This document shows, in pieces, positions 16,590 through 23,655 of a DNA stretch of 64,000 nt (position 1 is its first letter; each line of letters starts with the position of its first letter). This DNA comes from Anaerolineales bacterium (GTDB lineage Bacteria; Chloroflexota; Anaerolineae; Anaerolineales; Villigracilaceae), in assembly GCA_015075275.1 (NCBI GenBank), contig JABTUU010000001.1, forward strand, positions 744,001 through 808,000, in the 5' to 3' direction. Position numbers and translations under genes: made by a program. The notes under the pieces are model-generated. The model searched no databases, was not told the origin of the DNA, and saw only the letters and a program-made list of their open reading frames with translations.

Positions 16590-17459
16590 ATGGAAAAGAG
16601 AATCGCACTGGCGCTTGGCGGCGGCGGCGTCAAGGGTATTTCGCATATTGGAGTTTTGCGGCGGCTTGAGCAGAGCGGCTTTACAGTCCAGTCGTTGGCT
16701 GGCACGAGTATCGGTGCGCTCGTGGGCGCCTTCTATGCGCTGGGCTATGCGCCTGACCATATTGAGGAACTATTCGCTAATTTCAGACAATCGCAGCTGT
16801 ATGGGAAGGTAAAAGGAGAAGAGCCTTCTCTGCTTGGATTTAACGGGCTTGCTCGCCGGTTAAAGGAACTAGTCGGCGATCGAACATTTGCTGACTTGAA
16901 GATCCCGTTTGCGGCTACGGCTACTTGGGTGGAATACGGCAGAGAAGTCTGCCTTCGCGAAGGCTCGCTAATAGAGGCGCTTCTCGCTTCGATGGCGCTG
17001 CCGGGTATTTTCCCGATGAGATTTATCAACGGCATGGGATTGGTGGATGGCGGCATGTTGAACCCGGTCCCGGTGAATGCGGCGCGCGCGCTGACTGCGC
17101 CCGATACGCCCGTTGTCGCGATTCCGCTGACTGCGCCGCTCGGCGTTCCAGCAACGATGGAGCGGATTGTCCTCTCGCGCTTTATTCCGCGCTGGTTAAA
17201 CGAACGCATCAAACGGATGAGATTGGTTCGCGCGGCGGATGTCTTCTTTCTGACGCAGGATATGATGAATCGCGCCAATACGACACATCACCTTGAAGCC
17301 TCTAAACCAGACCTCGTAATTCGTCCCGCTGTGGCGCATTTGAACACTCTTCAGAAAGTGGACGCGCGTGCGATCATTAGGATAGGCGAAGAAGCAGTGG
17401 AAGCTGCCCTGCCACAACTGTTGAAATTGTTCGATACGAATGCGCTTGCTCAAGCCTGA
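16590..17459 (+). CDS. Patatin-like phospholipase (second of a tandem pair)
   Basis: 289 residues, clearly paralogous to the preceding gene. It keeps the oxyanion loop GGGGVKG, Ser40 in GTSIG and Asp153 in VDGGMLNPVP, so it should be active. The sequences differ most in the C-terminal third, which may set substrate choice. The 6-base gap suggests co-translation of the pair, possibly as a heteromer; that is inference. Confidence 0.9.
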   Translation: MEKRIALALGGGGVKGISHIGVLRRLEQSGFTVQSLAGTSIGALVGAFYALGYAPDHIEELFANFRQSQLYGKVKGEEPSLLGFNGLARRLKELVGDRTFADLKIPFAATATWVEYGREVCLREGSLIEALLASMALPGIFPMRFINGMGLVDGGMLNPVPVNAARALTAPDTPVVAIPLTAPLGVPATMERIVLSRFIPRWLNERIKRMRLVRAADVFFLTQDMMNRANTTHHLEASKPDLVIRPAVAHLNTLQKVDARAIIRIGEEAVEAALPQLLKLFDTNALAQA

Positions 17460-17473
17460 GCGGACATTTGACG

Positions 17474-17701
17474 ATGAAGCGCGATTTAAGGAAGTATGCG
17501 CAGCAGACGAATGCCCGTCTAGGAGCGGGAGCGTTCCTCCTGCTGTTTGTGATCGGCATTGCGTTGATCTATGCGATCTATGGCGCGGGCGCGGCGCTAA
17601 TGGGCTTGCTGTGTCTGGCAGGCGCGCTGGTTCCTGTGGCGCTGATCTTTTTATCTTTTGCTTTTTTAGATTGGATACAAAAACGTGCAAACTCTGATTG
17701 A
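17474..17701 (+). CDS. Small two-helix membrane protein
   Basis: 75 residues with a basic N-terminus and two hydrophobic helices (about residues 18-38 and 41-66), ending in a short basic tail. ATG 17474 is preferred to a TTG two codons earlier, although no good ribosome site is seen for either. It sits 14 bases after the second patatin and overlaps the hydrolase gene by 17 bases, so it is probably part of the same operon. I recognise no family. It could hold one of the neighbouring lipid or ester hydrolases at the membrane, but nothing shows this directly. Confidence 0.6.
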   Translation: MKRDLRKYAQQTNARLGAGAFLLLFVIGIALIYAIYGAGAALMGLLCLAGALVPVALIFLSFAFLDWIQKRANSD

Positions 17702-18365
17702 AACTGAACTGATTTATTTCCATGACTGGACGTTGCGAGTTCGTTCCACTGAACGCCCCGAGCGTCTGTTGTTGTTGCTTCACGGTTATACCGGCGACGA
17801 GAATTCAATGTGGGTTTTTGCGCGCGGATTGCCCTCGCGCTATTGGATGATCGCTCCGCGCGCGCCGTATATCGCCGAAGGAGGCGGTTACACATGGCGT
17901 CCGCTTCAGCGTCTTGATCCCTCGACCGGTTCGGGGCAGGATTTTGGCAAACCGACTCTCGATCAACTGCGCGCGCCGGCGGAAGATCTACTGAGTTTGG
18001 TAGACGCCTACCAAGCCTCGGCGGGAATTGACGCGGGCGTCTTTGATGTGATGGGGTTCAGCCAAGGCGCGGTTATGTCCAGCGTGTTATCGTTCTTATA
18101 TCCTCAACGTATCCGCAAGGTGGGATTCTTGGCGGGATTCGTCCCCAGCGAACTTGAGGCGTTGGTTCCGCGGCATCCGCTCGAAGGGAAACCCTTTTTT
18201 GTCGCGCATGGCGTGAAGGATGAGACAATTCCGATTGATCGCGCACGCCGCTCTGTGGCGACGCTCGAAGAAGCTGGCGCGCAAGTAACCTATTGCGAAG
18301 ATGAGGTGGGGCATAAGGTGAGCGCGGGTTGTCTCTCGGGCTTGAAGGCGTTTTTTGCCGATTGA
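17685..18365 (+). CDS. Alpha/beta hydrolase, phospholipase/carboxylesterase type
   Basis: Serine hydrolase of 226 residues in the group of small carboxylesterases (acyl-protein thioesterase-like). The oxyanion stretch LLLLHGYTGDE is near residue 30, the nucleophile is Ser126 in GFSQG, the acid lies in HGVKDETIP near 183 and the His in EVGHKVS near 209. It starts with GTG inside the end of the preceding small membrane gene. Around residues 79-84 (DPSTGSGQ) it carries a Gly/Ser-rich stretch resembling the translated short repeats that sometimes insert into genes of this phylum. The substrate is unknown. Confidence 0.83.
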   Translation: MQTLIETELIYFHDWTLRVRSTERPERLLLLLHGYTGDENSMWVFARGLPSRYWMIAPRAPYIAEGGGYTWRPLQRLDPSTGSGQDFGKPTLDQLRAPAEDLLSLVDAYQASAGIDAGVFDVMGFSQGAVMSSVLSFLYPQRIRKVGFLAGFVPSELEALVPRHPLEGKPFFVAHGVKDETIPIDRARRSVATLEEAGAQVTYCEDEVGHKVSAGCLSGLKAFFAD

Positions 18366-18461
18366 CGGCGCAAATTGGCGGCGGGACGATTAATCATTTC
18401 TCATCTGTCCGTTGACGGCGCTTTCCTTTGTGTGTATCCTTGTTGAAACGGTAGATAATCA

Positions 18462-19631
18462 ATGACTCAAAATATTTCACGACGTGATTTCCTAAAACTG
18501 GCTGGCGCAAGCTTGGGCGCGTTGGCGTTTATGCCCGCGAAAGGGATTAACCTCGACAAACTGTTCGATGAACTTTCGAGACCCAAACGCCTGCCGCAAT
18601 TTCCCGCCAGCGCGATCATCGGGCGTACTGTTGACCCGGATATTGACCTGCGCAACCGCCCAACGAACGATCCCAATCTGAATACTTCTATTGCCAAACT
18701 TCCGGCGGATACGCTGGTCGAATGGAATCGTGAAGTGGTGGGAAACGTGATTGGCGGTTTGAATAACCAACGTTATGTCGAAACTCCGCAGGGTTATATC
18801 TACGCCTCGGTTGTGCAGCCGACGCGCAACCTGCCCAATGTGCCGATAACAACAATGCCCGACGGGCAAGTTGGCTTCTGGGCGGAAGTGACCGTTCCGT
18901 ATGTTGATCTGACACACGAGGGCTCGATTTGGTCGCCGTGGTTGCAAGATCACATTAAATACAATTTCCCGCCGCGTCTGTATTATGGGCAGGTCGTGTG
19001 GATAGACCGCATCCGCACCGACAATGGCTTTGCGGAATATCGCTGGAACGAAGACGCAGGTCATGGATATGGCGGGGGGGCATACAACGAACTCTATTGG
19101 GCGGACGGCGCGGGACTCAAGGTTCTGACGGAAGAAGAGGTTGCGCCGATTAGCCCGAACGTTGATCCGAACGACAAGCATATCGAGGTAGACCTTGATT
19201 TCCAAACGCTGTCTTGTTATGAAGGCAGTTCTGAAGTGTATTTCTGCCGTGTTTCCAGCGGCTTGAAGAATATTTTCGACCCGGCGACCGGCTTGCCGAA
19301 TACAAAACTTGCCACGCCGGCTGGCAACTTGCTCACACATTGGAAGATCATTTCGCTGAATATGACAGCAGGAAGCTTTCAATCGGGCTATTCGACTCCC
19401 GCCGTGCCGTGGTCTACGATGATTAGCGGCGAAGGCATTGCCATCCACGGCGCGTTCTGGCACAACGCTTTCGGCGAGAAACGCTCGCATGGCTGTATCA
19501 ACGTCACGCCGGAAGACGCCAAATGGATCTTCCGCTGGACGACGCCATACGTGTCGCTTGCGCAGAGCGAAGTGCGCGTCTCGTTGCCCGATCATGGCAC
19601 GATCGTGATCACTTCGGAAGTTACGTTCTAG
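18462..19631 (+). CDS. Tat-exported L,D-transpeptidase (YkuD domain)
   Basis: 389 residues. The N-terminus has a twin-arginine signal (SRRDFLK at residues 6-12) followed by a hydrophobic stretch, so it is exported folded. The C-terminal YkuD domain has His329 in IHGAFW and the catalytic Cys345 in SHGCIN. Such enzymes make 3-3 cross-links in peptidoglycan or attach proteins to it. The central ~200 residues contain SH3-like beta-rich stretches that may bind the wall. Having a classical peptidoglycan cross-linking enzyme is of interest, as many Chloroflexota have unusual envelopes. Confidence 0.88.
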   Translation: MTQNISRRDFLKLAGASLGALAFMPAKGINLDKLFDELSRPKRLPQFPASAIIGRTVDPDIDLRNRPTNDPNLNTSIAKLPADTLVEWNREVVGNVIGGLNNQRYVETPQGYIYASVVQPTRNLPNVPITTMPDGQVGFWAEVTVPYVDLTHEGSIWSPWLQDHIKYNFPPRLYYGQVVWIDRIRTDNGFAEYRWNEDAGHGYGGGAYNELYWADGAGLKVLTEEEVAPISPNVDPNDKHIEVDLDFQTLSCYEGSSEVYFCRVSSGLKNIFDPATGLPNTKLATPAGNLLTHWKIISLNMTAGSFQSGYSTPAVPWSTMISGEGIAIHGAFWHNAFGEKRSHGCINVTPEDAKWIFRWTTPYVSLAQSEVRVSLPDHGTIVITSEVTF

Positions 19632-19654
19632 CGTTTTATTTTGAATGGAATAGT

Positions 19655-20380
19655 ATGGAATTTACACAGATTACCGCTTGGCTTGCGTTCTTAGCGGGTA
19701 TCGCATCATTTTTTTCTCCCTGTGTGTTTTCGCTTGTCCCAGCCTATGTCGGCTATTTGGGCGGGCGCGCCGCCGGCGGCGAAGCGACGGAAGATAATCG
19801 TTTCGTTACTTTTACGCATGGTCTGGCGTTTGTCTTTGGTTTTAGCCTCGTCTTTATCACGTTAGGGCTTACCGCTTCCGCTATTGGCAAATTGCTGTTT
19901 GACTTGCAGTTTTTCCTTGCTAAGATCGGCGGAGCGATCGTTATAATCTTCGGTATGCATATGATCGGCGTGTTTCGCATCTCTTTTCTAGAGTACGATA
20001 TGCGTGTGCATCAATTGCCCGACCGGAAATTGGGGTATCTTTCATCGGTCTTGATGGGCGTGTTTTTCTCCGCCGGGTGGTCTCCGTGCGTGGGACCCGT
20101 GCTGGGCGCAATTCTTACATTTGTGATGAACGGCGGTTCTTCCGCGCAGAGCGTTTCGCTGCTTTCGGCGTACTCCGCCGGCTTGGGTATTCCATTCTTA
20201 TTTGCCGCGCTCGGCGTCGGTTGGGTGACGCTGACCTTGCGGAAGTACGCAAAGGTGACGCGTTATATCGAGATTGCTATGGGCGTCGTATTGGTTATTG
20301 TCGGCGTGATGTTGTTTTCGGGTATTTTTGAACGCATCGCCGCGGCGGGGCAGTTCTTCTGGATTGACTTTGGTTTATAA
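19655..20380 (+). CDS. ccdA: CcdA-like thiol-disulfide membrane transporter
   Basis: Integral membrane protein of 241 residues with six predicted helices. The two redox Cys are in FSPCVF (near residue 24) and GWSPCVGPV (near 146), as in CcdA/DsbD-beta. It moves electrons from cytoplasmic thioredoxin across the membrane to periplasmic thiol proteins, for cytochrome c maturation or disulfide repair. The frame is open upstream into the L,D-transpeptidase gene, but the family begins at ATG 19655. It is followed by a protein with a thioredoxin-like domain that lacks cysteines. Confidence 0.9.
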   Translation: MEFTQITAWLAFLAGIASFFSPCVFSLVPAYVGYLGGRAAGGEATEDNRFVTFTHGLAFVFGFSLVFITLGLTASAIGKLLFDLQFFLAKIGGAIVIIFGMHMIGVFRISFLEYDMRVHQLPDRKLGYLSSVLMGVFFSAGWSPCVGPVLGAILTFVMNGGSSAQSVSLLSAYSAGLGIPFLFAALGVGWVTLTLRKYAKVTRYIEIAMGVVLVIVGVMLFSGIFERIAAAGQFFWIDFGL

Positions 20381-20391
20381 TCGCCCCTATT

Positions 20392-21405
20392 ATGCTGACA
20401 GTTACCCTTTATTTCCGCAAAACCGATAGAAATAGCTCCATAGCCAAAGCCGACCTGCAAGCCCTTCATGCAAAATATCCTCATCGCCTCGCGGAAGTGG
20501 ATGTGGATTCTGATCCTGCTCTTCAAAAGAAATATGGAGAAAACGTTCCAGTCGTTGAGGCGGGTCCCTATCGGTTGAATTTTCCTTTTGATAAACAGAA
20601 ACTTGGCATGACGCTCGGGGCTGCTTCAGACCGACGCGGACAGCTCGATCGGTTGGGCGCCGAAGATCACCACAAGCGCGTGCGCCGCGGACAATCTATC
20701 AACGCTAGCGACCGCGCTATGTACTGGTTCTCGCGTCATTATCTGGCAGTTTTAAACGGAATTATTCTGCTGTATGTCGGCATTCCCATGTTGGCGCCGG
20801 TGTTTATGAAGATCGGGGCGCCAATCCCCGCCGCTGTTATTTATACGATCTACAAACCCTTATGTCATCAATTCGGATTCCGTTCATTTTACTTATTTGG
20901 CGAACAATCGTATTACCCGTTGAAAGAAGCGGGGATGCAGGGCGTTGTCACTTTTGAAGAGGCGACGGGCATTGGCAATCAACGCGACGCGATAGGCGTG
21001 TCCCGCTTCGCTGCGCGTGAATTTATTGGCAATGATGTAGTGGGGTACAAAATCGCGTTATGCGAACGAGACGTGGCAATCTATGGCGCGATATTCTTAT
21101 TTGGAATACTCTATGCGCTAACGGGGCGTAAACTCAAGCCCTTGCATTGGGCGCTATGGATTGTAATCGGTATGGGACCCATCGGCTTGGACGGCTTCTC
21201 GCAGTTGTTTAGCCAGATCGAATGGAGTTGGCTGGCGAACATTCTTCCGTATCGCGAAAGCACCCCGTTTATCCGCGTTCTCACCGGCGCGATCTTTGGC
21301 TTCATGACCGCATGGTTCGCTTACCCCAACATGGAAGAGTCGATGGCGGATACGCGCCAATTCTTCATTAAGAAATTTGCCGCTCTCCAGCAAGGTCGCG
21401 CGTAA
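20392..21405 (+). CDS. DUF2085 membrane protein with N-terminal thioredoxin-like domain
   Basis: 337 residues in two parts. Residues 1-80 resemble a glutaredoxin/DUF836-like fold (beta-alpha-beta, with VPVVEAGPYRL containing the cis-Pro position). Residues ~105-325 have several membrane helices and match DUF2085 (CHQFGFRSFYLFGEQ, with Cys158; CERDVAIYGA; GFSQLFS). At the place where a glutaredoxin has its CxxC, this protein has no cysteine, so the domain is not a normal redox enzyme. It follows ccdA after 11 bases. The function of DUF2085 is not known to me. Confidence 0.75.
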   Translation: MLTVTLYFRKTDRNSSIAKADLQALHAKYPHRLAEVDVDSDPALQKKYGENVPVVEAGPYRLNFPFDKQKLGMTLGAASDRRGQLDRLGAEDHHKRVRRGQSINASDRAMYWFSRHYLAVLNGIILLYVGIPMLAPVFMKIGAPIPAAVIYTIYKPLCHQFGFRSFYLFGEQSYYPLKEAGMQGVVTFEEATGIGNQRDAIGVSRFAAREFIGNDVVGYKIALCERDVAIYGAIFLFGILYALTGRKLKPLHWALWIVIGMGPIGLDGFSQLFSQIEWSWLANILPYRESTPFIRVLTGAIFGFMTAWFAYPNMEESMADTRQFFIKKFAALQQGRA

Positions 21406-21433
21406 CACGCTGAAAGACTCAAGATAAAATAAA

Positions 21434-22204
21434 ATGCCCTTCGTTCAAAAAGACGATATTCGCTATTATCAATTCAATACGTTACAGGCCCGCCATGCTG
21501 TTTTCACGCGCCATGGCGGAGTCAGCCCGCAGCCGTGGGGATCGTTGAACGTCGGCGGATCGGTGGGCGACGACTTGCAGCGCGTGCGCGAGAATCGTTC
21601 TCTGGCGTTTCGCGCGGTAGATCGCGCTCCCGAGTCTGTTTTCGATGTATGGCAAGTGCATAGCGCCGACGTCGTCTGCGCGCGCGCGCCGCGCGCTGAG
21701 GGCGAGTCGCTCCGTCAGGCGGACATCATTCTCACAGACTGCGAGGAAGTCAGCCTTTTTATGCGCTTCGCCGATTGCGTTCCTATTTTGGCGCATGATG
21801 CGCATAAGGGCGTTGTAGGAGTGGCGCATGCCGGTTGGATGGGAACGTTGCGCGACGGCGCGGGTTCGATGGTGAGAGCGATGGAAGAAAAATACGGCTC
21901 TAATCCCGCTGATATTGTTGCTTGTATCGGTCCCTCGATTGGACCCGACCACTATGAAGTTGGCGCGGACGTGATCTTACAAGTAGCGCAGAAATTTGGC
22001 GATGATTCGGATGAGGTGTTGCAATCGTTCAACGGTAGGATACACTTCGATCTTTGGAAAACGAATCGAATTCTACTTGAACGAGCGGGCGTTGGGATGA
22101 TCGAAACGGCGGAAATTTGCACGGCTTGTCATACTGAAGATTGGTTCTCGCATCGCGCAGAAAAAGCGCGCACGGGTCGCTTTGGCGCGCTGATCTCTTT
22201 ATAG
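21434..22204 (+). CDS. pgeF: Peptidoglycan editing factor / YfiH-type polyphenol oxidase domain protein
   Basis: 256 residues of the YfiH/PgeF (DUF152) family. The metal-site stretches are visible: RHGGVSPQPWGSLN near residue 21, ADCVPILAHD near 115, GVAHAGWMG near 132 and CTACH near 232. The E. coli member removes wrongly used serine from peptidoglycan precursors; purine nucleoside activities are also known for the family. It sits before the yggS-yggT set, a usual neighbourhood in Gram-positive-type genomes. It starts 28 bases after the DUF2085 gene, with an AT-rich gataaaat just upstream. Confidence 0.88.
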   Translation: MPFVQKDDIRYYQFNTLQARHAVFTRHGGVSPQPWGSLNVGGSVGDDLQRVRENRSLAFRAVDRAPESVFDVWQVHSADVVCARAPRAEGESLRQADIILTDCEEVSLFMRFADCVPILAHDAHKGVVGVAHAGWMGTLRDGAGSMVRAMEEKYGSNPADIVACIGPSIGPDHYEVGADVILQVAQKFGDDSDEVLQSFNGRIHFDLWKTNRILLERAGVGMIETAEICTACHTEDWFSHRAEKARTGRFGALISL

Positions 22205-22276
22205 CCGAAAACTCTCTTCTAAGGAGGACGGGGGAAACCTTTTGTTAGCGGAAACGCGGATGGGGAATCGTTGCAT

Positions 22277-22282
22277 TATAAT
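22277..22282 (+). promoter_or_regulatory. -10 box of a probable leaderless promoter before yggS
   Basis: A perfect TATAAT ends 6 bases before ATG 22289. No ribosome site lies between them. An isolated aaggagga sequence 60 bases upstream (22221-22228) is not followed by a usable start codon. Confidence 0.5.
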
Positions 22283-22288
22283 TAAGTT

Positions 22289-23026
22289 ATGCTTAGCCTT
22301 GTCCATTCCATTCGTGAAAGATACCTGTTTGCGCTCGATCAGATCGCTTCCGCCGCGCGTAAAAGCGGACGCGGTGCCGATCAGGTTCGTCTTGTCGTAG
22401 TGACTAAGTCTCAGCCGTTGGAAGCCGTGCGCGCCGCCATTGAAGCGGGCGTGCGTATCTTTGGCGAAAATTACGCCGAAGAAGGCGTTATGAAAATTCA
22501 ATCTCTTGCCGCGCAAACTGGTGTAGAATGGCATATGATCGGTCACGTTCAGAGTCGAAAAGCCCGCCTCGTGGCTGAACATTTCGCACTTTTACACTCC
22601 CTCGATAGTCTCAAACTCGCACAACGTCTCGATCGTTTCGCCGCCGAGTCAAGCCGAACGTTGCCCGTCTTGCTTGAGTTCAACGTCGGCGGCGAAGAGA
22701 CTAAGTCTGGCTGGGACGCGTCCGACGAATCGAAATGGGGCGCGCTCCTGTCCCAACTCGCTCCGCTGTTCGATCTGCAAAATTTGCGGATTTGTGGACT
22801 CATGACGATGCCGCCTCTCGGCGATACGCCTGAGGATTCGCGTCGTTTCTTTCGGCAGGCGAGATTGTTGCGCGAACGGCTGGCGGCTCAACTGCCCGGC
22901 GGCGATTGGCGCGAGCTGTCTATGGGCACGAGCGCCGATTACACTGTGGCGGTGGAGGAAGGCGCCACCCTCGTCCGCGTGGGCACGGCTATCGTGGGCG
23001 AGCGAAATTACAAATTGGAGAAATAA
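22289..23026 (+). CDS. PLP homeostasis protein, YggS family
   Basis: 245 residues, a single TIM-barrel PLP-binding protein related to the N-domain of alanine racemase. The cofactor Lys lies in VVVTKSQP near residue 38, and FGENYAEEG near 65, HMIGHVQSRKA near 84 and SMGTSADY near 210 are the family marks. It balances vitamin B6 and amino-acid pools rather than catalysing a known reaction. YggT and DUF167 genes follow closely, a conserved set. Confidence 0.92.
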   Translation: MLSLVHSIRERYLFALDQIASAARKSGRGADQVRLVVVTKSQPLEAVRAAIEAGVRIFGENYAEEGVMKIQSLAAQTGVEWHMIGHVQSRKARLVAEHFALLHSLDSLKLAQRLDRFAAESSRTLPVLLEFNVGGEETKSGWDASDESKWGALLSQLAPLFDLQNLRICGLMTMPPLGDTPEDSRRFFRQARLLRERLAAQLPGGDWRELSMGTSADYTVAVEEGATLVRVGTAIVGERNYKLEK

Positions 23027-23032
23027 ATCGAA

Positions 23033-23293
23033 ATGTTGTTTATTGTACAGATCATTAGCGCGTTATCGCAAATCCTCGTTTTGCTGGTATTTATTTCCGT
23101 TATCCTTTCCTATTTTATGGACCCTTATCACCCCCTGCGCCGTGGGATTGATAATATCGTCGAGCCGATGCTGGCTCCCATTCGGCGTATTGTCCCGCTC
23201 GTGGGGATGATTGATTTTAGCCCGTTGGTATTGATTCTGATTCTTCAGTTTGGCTCGCAATTTTTAATTCGAATTCTTCTATCATTGAGGTGA
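23033..23293 (+). CDS. YggT family membrane protein
   Basis: 86 residues with two hydrophobic helices separated by the family's YHPLRRGIDNIVEPMLAPIR segment near residues 28-48. It starts 6 bases after yggS. The family is often found near cell-division genes in other bacteria, and its role is not well defined. Confidence 0.88.
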   Translation: MLFIVQIISALSQILVLLVFISVILSYFMDPYHPLRRGIDNIVEPMLAPIRRIVPLVGMIDFSPLVLILILQFGSQFLIRILLSLR

Positions 23294-23295
23294 TC

Positions 23296-23607
23296 ATGTC
23301 CGATCAGAAAATCAACTTGCACGACGGCAGAAAAGGCTCTGCGTTGGCGGTGCGGGTGACGCCGCGCGCCAGCCGTAATGAGATCGTCGAGGTGCTGGGC
23401 GACGGCACTATCAAAGTGCGAATCGCTGCGCTGCCTGCGGATAACGAGGCAAATCAGGCGCTGATCGAATTCCTGGCGGAGATTCTCAGTGTGCCGAAAT
23501 CGCGCTTAGAGATCGTAGCGGGCATGTCGGGACGCGACAAATTGGTCGCCGTGCTTGATATGGACGTGGCGACGGCGCATTCGCGCGTTGTGGCGCATTT
23601 AGCGTAA
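23296..23607 (+). CDS. DUF167 (YggU) family protein
   Basis: About 103 residues, one DUF167 domain (VRVTPRASRNEI near residue 18, ALPADNEANQALIEFLA near 45, VAGMSGRDKLV near 72). It is a small cytoplasmic protein of unknown function. ATG 23296 is chosen because gaggtga lies right before it; it begins just after the yggT stop. The yggS-yggT-yggU order is conserved in many bacteria. Confidence 0.88.
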   Translation: MSDQKINLHDGRKGSALAVRVTPRASRNEIVEVLGDGTIKVRIAALPADNEANQALIEFLAEILSVPKSRLEIVAGMSGRDKLVAVLDMDVATAHSRVVAHLA

Positions 23608-23655
23608 GCGGCGGCAGATCTCTGAATCCTTCTCGTGCGTAGAGATCGTTTTGTT

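Noticed and set aside
17911..17945. A short mobile repeat inserted in the alpha/beta hydrolase gene (DPSTGSGQ region)
   Set aside because: The stretch resembles translated repeats seen in such genomes, but there is no second copy here and no clear boundaries, so it is kept only as a remark.
19074..19080. Run of seven G inside the L,D-transpeptidase gene as a possible slippage site
   Set aside because: Seven is short for phase variation and the frame continues to a complete catalytic domain.
18492..19595. A 367-codon open frame on the minus strand opposite the L,D-transpeptidase gene
   Set aside because: It is fully antisense to a gene with clear Tat signal and YkuD motifs; its translation is rich in Arg/His/Cys without domain marks, as expected for a shadow frame.
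22221..22228. Strong ribosome-site sequence aaggagga in the pgeF-yggS gap
   Set aside because: No start codon lies at a usable distance downstream, so it does not mark a small gene.
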